This document shows positions 17,801-25,321 of a stretch of 64,000 nt of DNA, in pieces. Under the pieces are notes generated by a model that did no database searches, had not been told where the DNA came from, and worked only from the letters and a program-made list of their open reading frames with translations. The translations under genes and the position numbers were made by a program. Source of the DNA: Embleya scabrispora DSM 41855 (GTDB taxonomy: Bacteria > Actinomycetota > Actinomycetes > Streptomycetales > Streptomycetaceae); the NCBI RefSeq assembly GCF_000372745.1, contig NZ_KB889741.1, forward strand, positions 62,001-126,000. Direction: 5' to 3'. Every line of letters starts with the position of its first letter. Positions within the stretch are counted from its first letter, which is position 1.

Positions 17801-19383
17801 CGCAGGGTCAGCGGGGTGCGATGGTTGCGGTACACGGCCGCGTCGACGCTGGGTTCGTCCAGCGCGACCAGCCGGCCCAGCTCGCGCGGATCCAGGCCGG
17901 CGTTGTGTGCGACGGCCGCGCACACTCGCGGATCGCGGGTGGCCAGCGCGACGTCGAGCGCGTGCGCCGGCAGCGGCCCCCTGCCCAGCAGGTCGCGCAG
18001 CAACTCGTCGGGCAACCGGGGCAACAACGCGCGCAGGTCCTCGGGGTCGGCGGCATGGAGAAGAAACCGATAGGGCCTGGACAGGGCCGGCGGAACGGCC
18101 GCACCGGCATCCGGAACGGATCCGTCGGCGACGTGGGCCAGCAACTCGGCCAGGGTGCCCCTGTGGCGCGAGAGGGCGACCCGCACAGTGGCCCAACGGC
18201 TTGCCGAGCCGCCCAGGTGACGGTGGATCAGGTCGGTGAGCGGCCGGCCGGCCGGGAGTTCGGCCAGCGTGGCGATCGCCGCCCGGGCGGGGGCGATCGT
18301 CTCCACGACCAGCGTGGTGTGTCGCTCGCCGGTGAGCCCCGCTGCGGCGGCCGAGGCGGCGATTCGGGCCACCTCGGGGTGGCCGGGGCAGTGCGCGGCG
18401 GCTTCGAGGAGGGCGGCCGAGGGACGAGCCGATCGAGCCACGGTTTCCGGGTGCGCCCGGTAGAGCTCCACGAGCAGCGCATCGGGACAGTCCGTTCGCC
18501 CGGCCAGTGCGGCGCAGGCCGCCTCGGGCAGCGGCTCGGCCCGGTGGGCGGCGAGGAGCCGGGCCCAGTCCAGGTCGCGGCGCCAGGTCGGTTCCGGCTC
18601 ACCGGCGCGCAGACCGGCGATCAGGCCGGCGGTGCCCTCGGCGGCGAACACCGCGGCCCGCAGGTCGGCGACCCGCCCCGAGGCCAGGGCGTGCGCGGCG
18701 AGATCGGCGACGTCGGGGGCGATCGGCGCACCGAAGCCGTCGCCGTCGCCGTCGCCGTCGGCTTCGATCGGCGATCCGAGCCGACCGCGGCCCGGGTCGG
18801 TGTGCGTCGCCGTTTCCGCGAGCAACCCGGCCAGCCGCGGTGGGTCGGCGAACAGGCCGAGCACGCCCCGAAGTTGTTCGGCCCGGGCCAGTCGCGAGCC
18901 GCTCGCGCGCAGTGCGTGCTCAACCAGTGCCGGCACGTCCGACACCACGGCGGCGCCGACGAAGTGCGGATGATCCGGCGGGTCTTCGGCGCAGGCCCGG
19001 ATCTCCTCCAACAACACCGTGAGCGCCGCCGGATCCGGATGTCGCCCCGGGGCGAGCACCTTGCGGCGCATCCACGGCAGCGCGGTGGCATGCCGGTACA
19101 CCAGCCGATCCACCACCGGGTCCGGCCGATCCAACAGCGCGGCCAGGTCGGCGGCGGTGGCCCGGGGGTTGCGCGCCACGGCACGCCGCACCAGCACGTC
19201 CGAGTCGCGAACGGCCTTGGTGCGCGCGGCGATCGGCAACAACGCGTCGGCCAGGTAGGCGGGGTCGGTTACGCCGAGTCGATGCCGCAATCGGCCCGCG
19301 TCCCCGGGATCGCCGCTCGCCACCGCGAGCCCGAGCAGCACCTCGGCGGCCGGGTCGTACCGGCGGGCGGCTCCATGCGTCAC
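14869..19383 (-). CDS. Giant helical-repeat protein of unknown function
   Basis: 1504 residues with no signal peptide, membrane segment or catalytic motif I can name. It consists of degenerate helical repeats of the leucine-rich-variant/HEAT type: RNPRATAADLAALLDRPDPV, VALDEPSVDAAVYRNHRTPL, SRPDAPEEFV and others recur with an A/V-x-x-P-x-x-x-x-x-L-x-x-L pattern. A DGDGDGDG run from hexanucleotide repeats lies near residue 210. It reads as a scaffold or binding surface. It is convergent with the siderophore-binding gene (19-base gap). Codon use on this strand is convincing, and the long opposite-strand frame is a mirror effect. It could be a defence- or surface-related recognition protein, but nothing proves that. 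Confidence 0.75.
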   Translation of the reverse strand: MTHGAARRYDPAAEVLLGLAVASGDPGDAGRLRHRLGVTDPAYLADALLPIAARTKAVRDSDVLVRRAVARNPRATAADLAALLDRPDPVVDRLVYRHATALPWMRRKVLAPGRHPDPAALTVLLEEIRACAEDPPDHPHFVGAAVVSDVPALVEHALRASGSRLARAEQLRGVLGLFADPPRLAGLLAETATHTDPGRGRLGSPIEADGDGDGDGFGAPIAPDVADLAAHALASGRVADLRAAVFAAEGTAGLIAGLRAGEPEPTWRRDLDWARLLAAHRAEPLPEAACAALAGRTDCPDALLVELYRAHPETVARSARPSAALLEAAAHCPGHPEVARIAASAAAAGLTGERHTTLVVETIAPARAAIATLAELPAGRPLTDLIHRHLGGSASRWATVRVALSRHRGTLAELLAHVADGSVPDAGAAVPPALSRPYRFLLHAADPEDLRALLPRLPDELLRDLLGRGPLPAHALDVALATRDPRVCAAVAHNAGLDPRELGRLVALDEPSVDAAVYRNHRTPLTLRRTIASGVPRTPGRTEPVPLDPGLRADLLDCRDQRRLTPLAVSGDPELVHAALHAFPSADTRCFAFLRVWRRGGPDAVRRLVELLGEPGHCDRTAAVLNALEAPGGPSRLGPPRIPYEDPEALPRVFAAARGRNATRRLMATLVHEPYVYDLPRLVARHRETPYPPEPIDELLRHEHADGELGRLLRLALVNRTCGSGAEDLNREPVDRLGAVAFGRADAAWVNDCVDHGLLDPVRLVDTARPAGEVLRALPKLAPETVAAPIHARLAELVRTHLAGHVEATVIGLGLLDSFAGTVAELITVAAQAAGRPPGAAQRALHDAEIAEYARTLARHAPTSHTRAPAGPALPTRRGRRNTPDRGCALAAAQLLRQVVPDAPIPTDPAVLAVFAETPEADLPGLRHPNWLVAACAADAGDLPRERLARRDPAGFRNTASASVRYRAGLVGPAEMIATTPARALGTARPGELSQLARKPLTRAVRALLAARLGHDRDRWLAALAAMDTDAGELPLPALLDRVTTGADRRSEPAPATLSSAGSALLVYADMHVLRAVLPSLGPRAAGTLARDAKRTRHVGDDLVGYVLGLADAGPALILAEGDSRSPHTRHIRERLLDRGDPVLEDRLYGDVKGHGDVAERRRILARAAEDTRPLSPVLRERLLDPGVFSKYWADSLRVTVEAACPDVVELALAGLAGKLSLPDQLLAARNTLRFGGPNRLRALIDRGLLGSGAAGVAAKALAGGDPTGAGVAVLTSRIDRELSPTRLVARLRGCHRLADAERVLDRPYRRDWTLLASEHTREPWPAGVRQALVSRPDAPEEFVVTMPTDLRPAEAFAAARRGPRAARTVAAWVLPDGGTAEWHVEIERLIEAGLLTGHDLVHEVGHADRVLRYLADARARIDPSEPVRVAVAAAYTEVAALTVDLLGTEDRSWQRLFGALTERDAHWRRAEGPAAGVAALLAYAAREPLGRVFDPPPGAASGG

Positions 19384-19920
19384 TGTTCGATTTCCCCTCG
19401 TCGGGCCGACCCGTCCACCGCCGTTCCCCGGTTCCGGGCGGGTTCACGACGACCACCCCACCACAACTCACCGACGGTTGGGCCTCGGCGGCCATCGGTA
19501 GGGGGCCGGATAGGGGTGGCCTCGTGGGAGCCGGCCTCGGCGCCCGGCGGTCGGAATGGCCGAGATCGTACAAGACCACTCCCGGCGGGCCGGGCGCCGA
19601 TCCGAGGCGTGGACAACCGATGAAGGGGTGGGGTTTCGCCGCCCCCGTGGCGGCGAAACCCCACCCCTCGAACAACCCACCCGTCCCGACGCCCGTTCCG
19701 CCACCCCGTGTCGGCGGTCCCGCCCCACCCGCGCCCGCTGCCTGCACACCACATCCTGACGGCGCCCACCGACGCGAACCATCCGCCCGGCTACTCGGCC
19801 GCCGACCTGAGTACCGAACGTCTGTCCTGAGTATCGATGGGCGCCGATTCGGGCGGCGGCTCGGTGGACACCCCGATCCGCACCGGCCGGATGCCGCCGG
19901 GCGCACCGGGAGTCGGCCGT
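19384..19920. other. Intergenic region with a long perfect hairpin
   Basis: 537 bases between the start of the giant repeat gene and the end of the MFS gene. Apart from the 20-bp inverted repeat at 19624-19668 I see no gene or other ordered element. Confidence 0.5.
19624..19668. repeat. Perfect 20-bp inverted repeat (terminator-like hairpin, copy 1)
   Basis: Arms 19624-19643 and 19649-19668 are perfectly complementary over 20 bp with a 5-base loop (CCCGT). The inner arm reads GGGGTTTCGCCGCC. It is about 250 bases downstream of the minus-strand MFS stop. The inner arm is shared with the hairpin at 22098-22137. It would form a very stable RNA stem-loop, and is either a terminator or a copy of a dispersed palindromic element. 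Confidence 0.8.
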
Positions 19921-21198
19921 TCAGTGGACGGCGAGCAGGGCCGCGATGGCCGGGCCGAAGGCACCGCCCAGGAGGTAGCACAGGTTGAACAGGCCGATGG
20001 CGGTCGGGCGTTGCTCGGGCGCGACGGACCCGGCGGCGAGTACCGCGAGGGTGGCTTGACCGGAGGTCGCGGCGAAGACCGAGAGTGCGGTGACGACCAG
20101 GAGCAGCGGAGCCCAGACGCCGACCAGGGCGGCCAGCGGAGCGAGTACGCCGAGTGTGATCAGCAGGGCCGGGACGGTGCGCCGGCCGAGCCGGCCGGAG
20201 ACGGCGGCGAAGCCCCACGTGGCCGCCGAGCCGACGAGCAGCGCGACCAGTTGGGCCAGGCCGATTCGTCCGGTGCTCCAGGCCGTGTCCCGGGCGAGCA
20301 GACGCGGGACGGCGAACAGCAGGGTGAAGTACGACGTGGACAGCGCCAGCGTGACGCCGGCAGCCAAGCCGAAGGTCGGACTGCGCAGGATCGCCACCGG
20401 CACGAAGCCGTTCGGCGCCACCCGCAGACGCAGGGCCAGCGCGGCAACGGCGATCAGGGCGCCGAACAGCGCGGGCAGCGGATACTGCGGCACCAACACG
20501 AGCGCGGACACGAGCACGGTCGTCAGCAGGGCGCCCACCGGGTCGAACCGATCGGCGTCGGCGGCGGCCGGCCGGGCCGGCGCTCGACGGGCGACGAAGG
20601 GTACGGCCAACAGGCCCACGGCGGAGGCGATCAGCGGGACACGCCAGGAGAGCACGTCGCCGAGCACGACGCCGGCGGTCGGGCCGACCGCGCCGCACAT
20701 GCCGAACAGCGCGGTGATCACGCCCATCCGGCGCACCGAACCGGCCAGATTCAGCGCGACGGCGGTCAGCCCGGCACCGCCGAACGCCTGGGCCGCCCGC
20801 CCGGCGAGCAACAGCGGCAACCACGGCGAGAGGGCGACCGCCACCGTGCCGAGCGCGGCCATGGCCGCGGACAGTGTCAGTGTGGACCGAGCGCCCCGCC
20901 GGCGGATCAGCGCGGCGGCCAACGGCGTCCCGATCGCGACCGCCCAGCCGAACACGCTGACCAGCCACGAACCGGTGGCCGACGAGACGCCCAGGTCGGC
21001 CGCGATGTCCGGCAGGATCAGCACGGGGCTGTTGGCACTGATCGCGAGCGGTGCGGCGAGCAGGGCCAACGCGAGGGCGGGCACCCGGCGTTCGGGCCGT
21101 GCGGCGGGGTGTCCGGCGAGCGGGCGGGACGGTGTGCCGGCCGGCCCGGGGATGCGCAGCGCCGGCACCGGCCGGGTCGGCATGGACGTGGTTCGCAT
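19921..21198 (-). CDS. MFS transporter
   Basis: About 425 residues with 12 predicted membrane helices. It is related to the AraJ/arabinose-efflux type (SVFGWAVAIGTPLAAALIRR after helix 2, and a G-x-x-x-D/G-P-x-x-G-type motif near VGPTAGVVLGDVLSW). The start is ATG 21198, the second of two adjacent ATGs; GAGGAG lies 6 bases upstream of it. It is an inner-membrane antiporter that would export drugs or sugars with protons. It lies 140 bases downstream of the cupin gene on the same strand, probably co-transcribed, and its stop is followed by the hairpin at 19624. The substrate is not predictable. Confidence 0.88.
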   Translation of the reverse strand: MRTTSMPTRPVPALRIPGPAGTPSRPLAGHPAARPERRVPALALALLAAPLAISANSPVLILPDIAADLGVSSATGSWLVSVFGWAVAIGTPLAAALIRRRGARSTLTLSAAMAALGTVAVALSPWLPLLLAGRAAQAFGGAGLTAVALNLAGSVRRMGVITALFGMCGAVGPTAGVVLGDVLSWRVPLIASAVGLLAVPFVARRAPARPAAADADRFDPVGALLTTVLVSALVLVPQYPLPALFGALIAVAALALRLRVAPNGFVPVAILRSPTFGLAAGVTLALSTSYFTLLFAVPRLLARDTAWSTGRIGLAQLVALLVGSAATWGFAAVSGRLGRRTVPALLITLGVLAPLAALVGVWAPLLLVVTALSVFAATSGQATLAVLAAGSVAPEQRPTAIGLFNLCYLLGGAFGPAIAALLAVH

Positions 21199-21340
21199 CA
21201 TGGACTCCTCGGAACGGTGGGGAAGCCGGCTGCGCGGCCGGCGCGGCTGCCGTGCCGCGGGCAAGGCGGGGCAGGACGGTCGCCCCGCCTTCCCATGAGG
21301 GGTCGGGACGAGGCGACCGACGCCGGATCGGACCGGGACC

Positions 21341-21877
21341 TCACGCACCGGCGAGGGCTTGGCGCCACACCGGGCTGTCGACGTAGTGGTTGTCGAACCG
21401 CTCGGAGGTCTCGCGCAGTTCGGCGACGTCGGCCTCACCGCGGTACACCCGCTCCAGGAGCCGGTAGTAGTCGAAGCGGTCCATACCCGGGGTGAACACG
21501 ACCAGCATCTTGGCCTCGGTGTCCGGCGCCGGCGCGAAGGCGTGCGGCATGTGCGGCGGCACCAGCAGGAAGTCGCCGGTTTCGAGGGTGACGATCTCCT
21601 CGCCGAGCAGGATGCGCATCGTGCCCTCGGTGACGTGGAACATCTCGCTTGCCCGGGTGTGGAAGTGGGCGGGTGCGCCGGGCGAGCCCTTGTGGAAGGT
21701 GGCCAGGTTGGCGGTCATCCCGGGGGTGTCGGCCAGCAACGTGATCAGGCTGGTGGGACCGTCCTGGACGATGTCCGCCTCCTGGGTGCGGACCAGGATC
21801 GGAGCGGTGGCGGTGGCGGTGGCGGTGGCGGCGGCGTTCGCGGTGTTGCCGGCGGTGTTCGAGGCGTGCGTGGACAT
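21341..21877 (-). CDS. Cupin-domain protein
   Basis: 178 residues from ATG 21877 with AGGGAG upstream. A single cupin barrel: motif 1 region PAHFHTRASEMFHVTEGTMR (two His and a Glu ligand pattern) and motif 2 LLVPPHMPHAF. It resembles stand-alone quercetin-dioxygenase-like or regulatory cupins that bind a metal and a small ligand. The N terminus has an Ala-Thr run (ATATATAT) encoded by an imperfect GCGGTG repeat, probably slippage-prone and functionally neutral. It precedes the MFS gene; the pair could detoxify and expel a compound. No adjacent regulator gene is seen. Confidence 0.8.
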   Translation of the reverse strand: MSTHASNTAGNTANAAATATATATAPILVRTQEADIVQDGPTSLITLLADTPGMTANLATFHKGSPGAPAHFHTRASEMFHVTEGTMRILLGEEIVTLETGDFLLVPPHMPHAFAPAPDTEAKMLVVFTPGMDRFDYYRLLERVYRGEADVAELRETSERFDNHYVDSPVWRQALAGA

Positions 21878-22000
21878 GGTGACTCCCTGGAAGGTGAGGA
21901 GGTGGGTCGGTCGAGTGGATCGGTGGGCCGGTCGGTGTGCGCTGCTTGGCTTTCGACTCCCGGCCGCGCCGTTCGTTGGTATCAATCTATGGCGGCTATC

Positions 22001-22041
22001 GACCCATGGAAGGGTGCATTTCCATGCCGGAATGATGGGTC
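22001..22041. promoter_or_regulatory. Nested inverted repeats upstream of the cupin-MFS operon
   Basis: GACCCAT (22001-22007) pairs with ATGGGTC (22035-22041), and inside it CATGGAA (22005-22011) pairs with TTCCATG (22020-22026). The stretch is AT-richer than its surroundings and lies about 125-165 bases upstream of the cupin start. It could be an operator or a leader structure. Confidence 0.4.
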
Positions 22042-22097
22042 AATTCGAGAGCGGCGGGCGAGCGGGGGCAGCGCGGGCACGCGCCGGCGCGCCGGGC

Positions 22098-22137
22098 GGG
22101 AGGGGTTTCGCCGCCCCGTGACGGCGAAACCCCTCCC
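22098..22137. repeat. Perfect 16-bp inverted repeat (terminator-like hairpin, copy 2)
   Basis: Arms 22098-22113 and 22122-22137 are perfectly complementary over 16 bp with an 8-base loop. The arm contains GGGGTTTCGCCG, the same sequence as the hairpin at 19624. It lies about 100 bases downstream of the minus-strand FMN-reductase stop, a natural terminator position. Confidence 0.8.
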
Positions 22138-22237
22138 TCGCGCGCATCGGGACCGCGTCACGGCCCGACGGCGCTCCCCGCGGTCGGATCCCGGCGGCCC
22201 GGTGGGCGAACGCGGACTTCGGCCTCGATCGATCGAT

Positions 22238-22804
22238 TTACTTGCCGTCGATCTTGCCCGCCAGTGCGTCGAGCAGGTCCCGAAGCATGCCGATGGTGGC
22301 CTCGTCGATCAGGTTCCCGGCGTCGTCGAAGCGCTCGTGCGACCGGAAGGCGATCACCTCGGGCTTGCCGACCACGTCGGTGTGCGTCCAGACGAACACT
22401 TGGCGCAGCGCGAGTTGCGCGCGCACCGACCCGAAGTGGGTGGGCGCCGCCCCCATGATCGCGGTCGGCTTGCGCAACAGCGGCAGGCCCTCGGTCTTGG
22501 TCCAGTCCGTGCTCACCCAGTCGATCGCGTTCTTCAGTACGCCGGGGATCGAGTAGTTGAACTCCGGGGTGGCGATCAGCAGGCCGTCGGCTTCGGTGAT
22601 CCGCCGGCGCAGGTCGGCGACGACGGCGGGACGATCGTCCGGATTGTCCTGGTCCATGTCGTAGGGTGGGATCTCGCGCAGGCCGTCGTATATCTCGATG
22701 TCGATGCCGCCGGGGGCGAACTTTCGCGCGGCACGCAGCAGCAGGGTGTTGTGCGACTCGGCACGCAGACTGCCGGAAATGCCCAGGATCTTGATGTCAC
22801 TCAT
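22238..22804 (-). CDS. NADPH-dependent FMN reductase
   Basis: 188 residues from ATG 22804, with AAGGAG 8 bases upstream. The flavodoxin-like fold is clear: ILGISGSLRAESHNTLLLRA (FMN phosphate loop), LIATPEFNYSIPGVLKNAIDW (the family's P-E-Y/F-N-x-x-x-P-G-x-L-K signature) and PTAIMGAAPTHFGSVRAQLA. Members reduce FMN, quinones, azo dyes or chromate with NADPH, often in response to oxidative or electrophile stress. It is a single gene ending before hairpin copy 2. Confidence 0.92.
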   Translation of the reverse strand: MSDIKILGISGSLRAESHNTLLLRAARKFAPGGIDIEIYDGLREIPPYDMDQDNPDDRPAVVADLRRRITEADGLLIATPEFNYSIPGVLKNAIDWVSTDWTKTEGLPLLRKPTAIMGAAPTHFGSVRAQLALRQVFVWTHTDVVGKPEVIAFRSHERFDDAGNLIDEATIGMLRDLLDALAGKIDGK

Positions 22805-23065
22805 CGCGAGCGCTCCTTCGCGGGGTTCGATGTTCGGGCGGGCGCGCACTGTCGAGGTCGCGGCGAAGCGGCCGGCGACCGGACCGATCGGCGGCGTGCC
22901 CGTTCCGGGGTACACGAGAAACGTATGACCCGGACGGGGCCGACACGGATGGCCCGACATGCCACACAGGGGACCGATCGCGACACGCGCCCGCCGACCC
23001 GCGGTCTTCGGCCGGCCCTCCGTCGCCGGTCGGCGCAGGGTCGAAGGAGGGTGCTCAAGTTCGGC

Positions 23066-24361
23066 TCAGGGCGCCGCGGCCGCTGCCAGTTTCTGGAACT
23101 CGGCGCCGAGGGCCCTGGCGAGCCGGTCCGCCAGTGCGCGATGGGCGCGGTCCGTGGTGACGCCGGCCGTGAACGTGTCGCCGTGGCTCGTGAAGCCGAA
23201 GACCACGTTCTGCGACCCCATCAGCGGCGGCGCCACGATCAGTTCGACGGCCGGCCGGCCGAGCAGAACCAACGGGGTCCTCGGGCCCGGGAAGTTGGTG
23301 CAACTGGTGTTCGCATGGCCTGCGGACATGGTGATCAGGCCGGCGAGTCGAGTCACGTGCAGCGGTAGGCGGGCGGCGACCTCGACGGCGGTTCGCGCGA
23401 CGGCGGCCTGTCCGATCGACTTGGCGCGCGCCGTCTCGGCGTGCACCCGGGCCAACCGGGCACGCGGATCCGGTTCGGTAAGCGGTAGTGGGATCCGGAA
23501 GAAGGACACCACGTTGCCGATCCGGGACGCCTCGTCCGCCGCCCGCATGTTCACCGGGACCAGCCCGGCGACACGACCCGGTATCACCCGGTCCGCCAGG
23601 ACCGTGCGCAGCGCCCCGGAAACCGCCGCCAGGTACACGTCGTTGACGGTCGGGCGCGCGGTGCCCGGAGCCGCGTGCCGGGCGGCTCGTACCGTCTGCG
23701 CGGACACCGTCACCCAGGCCGGGTGGCGACCCTCGCCGGGGCGGCCGTTGAACGGCAGGCGCGCGTTCGGTCGGAGCACCCCGGCGGCCGTGGCCGGAAC
23801 CCCGCGTAGCGAGGCCGGTCCCGGCGGCACCCGGCGCACCGCGCTGCCGGGCCGGGAAACTCCCGCCTCGGCACCGTCGCCCATCAGCCGCTCCAGCAGC
23901 CGGATCACCGAGACGCCGTCGGCCACCGCGTGGTGCACCCGCAACAGCACCGCGAATTCGTCGACTTCGGGGCCGGACAGCAGGTACAGCCGCCATGTGG
24001 CCACGGTCGATCGCAGCGGCTCGCCGAGCAGCTCGCCGACTCGCTCGCGCAGCGCGTCCGGGCCGGGCGGGACCGGCGCGGCGACGACGTGCTGCTTCGA
24101 GTCCGGGCCGTCGGCCACGAACCAACGCGGACGTCCGCGCCGGCGTCCGGTCGGCGTCGGGCGCGCCCGCAGCCGCATCCGGGGCACCGGCCCCCAGCGC
24201 GACCGGACCAACTCGCGCAGGTCGGCCAACTCCGGTGCGCCGCCCCGAAGGCGCACCAGCACGTAGAACCAGGGGTCACCGGGGCTGCCGAACCACTCGT
24301 GCACGACGAACGGCAGGTCGCCGGGCGCAGGATGGCTCGGATTCGGCGGGGTGCGTGGCAC
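23066..24361 (-). CDS. WS/DGAT family O-acyltransferase
   Basis: About 431 residues from GTG 24361 with GGAGG 8 bases upstream. The catalytic motif HHAVADG (HHxxxDG) is at about residue 142. The conserved C-terminal half includes PTVNDVYLAAVSGALR (the ND motif) and the family region SCTNFPGPRTPL. Enzymes of this family esterify diacylglycerol or fatty alcohols with acyl-CoA to make storage triacylglycerol or wax esters, at the membrane face. This is common in actinomycetes. It is divergent from the SigE-family sigma gene, with 165 bases between starts. Confidence 0.92.
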   Translation of the reverse strand: MPRTPPNPSHPAPGDLPFVVHEWFGSPGDPWFYVLVRLRGGAPELADLRELVRSRWGPVPRMRLRARPTPTGRRRGRPRWFVADGPDSKQHVVAAPVPPGPDALRERVGELLGEPLRSTVATWRLYLLSGPEVDEFAVLLRVHHAVADGVSVIRLLERLMGDGAEAGVSRPGSAVRRVPPGPASLRGVPATAAGVLRPNARLPFNGRPGEGRHPAWVTVSAQTVRAARHAAPGTARPTVNDVYLAAVSGALRTVLADRVIPGRVAGLVPVNMRAADEASRIGNVVSFFRIPLPLTEPDPRARLARVHAETARAKSIGQAAVARTAVEVAARLPLHVTRLAGLITMSAGHANTSCTNFPGPRTPLVLLGRPAVELIVAPPLMGSQNVVFGFTSHGDTFTAGVTTDRAHRALADRLARALGAEFQKLAAAAAP

Positions 24362-24526
24362 GTTCCGAACCTCCGGTGGTGGGTCCGAGGCAGCCGCGCA
24401 CGTCCGGCCCGCCGTCGACGCGGCGGACGACCGGGCCGTTGCCCGCTGTGACACAGGCCACATGCATCCTATCGGTCCTCGAATGCGTATGGATCAAGGA
24501 CGGAAGCGGCAGGAAGGGAGGACGGG

Positions 24527-25039
24527 ATGGGCCCACAGGGCCGCGAGGGGTTCACCGAGTTCGCCCGGACCTCGGCACACCGCCTCTGTCAGACGGCATA
24601 TCTGTTGTGCGGCGATTGGCATCTCGCCGAGGACCTCACCCAGATCGCGCTGGAGAAGCTCTACGTGGCCTGGCGCCGGATAGAACACACCGACCAACCG
24701 CACGCGTATGCCAAGCGTGTGCTCTTGAACGCATACCTGGACCGCAGACGCCGTCGCAGCTCCACCGAACTGCCCGGCATCGACGCTTCGGCCCTGGAGC
24801 GCCGACCCGACACGGCGGCCGACGCGGATCTCCCGGACGTGCGAATGACGCTGATCGACGCGCTCATGCGGCTGCCACCACGCGATCGAGCGGTGGTGGT
24901 CCTGCGCTATTGGGAGGACCACAGCGTGGAGTCGGTCGCCGAGATGCTCGGCATGTCCACCTCCGCGGTCAAGAGCGCCGGGCCGCGCGCACTGGCCCGA
25001 CTGCGCGGCACGCTGGAGGTCAACCCGCTGGTCGGCTGA
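24527..25039 (+). CDS. SigE-family (ECF-like) RNA polymerase sigma factor
   Basis: 170 residues from ATG 24527 preceded by GGGAGG. Region 2 (FARTSAHRLCQTAYLLCGDW, HLAEDLTQIALEKLYVAWRR) and region 4 (LPPRDRAVVVLRYWEDHSVE, then VAEMLGMSTSAVKSAGPRAL) are both present, and the length is standard for the SigE branch. It heads a three-gene group with the membrane partner at 25322 and the DUF3152 protein at 26233. Such sigma factors are normally held by a cognate membrane protein encoded next door. The target promoters cannot be told. Confidence 0.93.
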   Translation: MGPQGREGFTEFARTSAHRLCQTAYLLCGDWHLAEDLTQIALEKLYVAWRRIEHTDQPHAYAKRVLLNAYLDRRRRRSSTELPGIDASALERRPDTAADADLPDVRMTLIDALMRLPPRDRAVVVLRYWEDHSVESVAEMLGMSTSAVKSAGPRALARLRGTLEVNPLVG

Positions 25040-25134
25040 CCCGGCCGACGGGGGCTGCCGGCGGTGGTTGCGGTCGGCCGTCGAGTTCGCCCCTCGGCGT
25101 GCGCGCATCGGTCGCGTGCGTCGGTCGGGGACGC

Positions 25135-25186
25135 GCACCGAAGACGCGCACGGAAGGCGTGTACGGAAGGCGTGTACCGAGGGCGG
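25135..25186 (+). repeat. Four tandem 13-bp repeats between sigma factor and partner gene
   Basis: Four in-register 13-base units start at 25135, 25148, 25161 and 25174, with consensus GYACSGARGRCGN (for example GCACGGAAGGCGT, GTACGGAAGGCGT). Two partial copies, GCACCGAAG at 25195 and GCACCGAG at 25214, follow. They lie in a 282-base gap that has no credible gene. They could be an iteron-like protein site or a slippage product. Confidence 0.75.
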
Positions 25187-25321
25187 GGACACGTGCACCG
25201 AAGAGAGCGACGTGCACCGAGTACAGGCAAGTGGACACATGCACCGCCGACTTGAAGTGGCGACATGCATCGACGGGCCCCGGCGGGGCCGATCGATGAT
25301 CGAACGAGAGAGGGGGTGACC

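Noticed and set aside
18739-18765. Short hexanucleotide run encoding DGDGDGDG, considered as a microsatellite of interest
   Set aside because: It lies inside the repeat protein's coding frame and is a common kind of slippage in GC-rich genes.
14983-19623. 1546-codon plus-strand frame opposite the giant repeat gene
   Set aside because: Composition is Gln/Arg/Gly-rich without hydrophobic periodicity. The minus-strand frame has regular helical repeats and better codon use.
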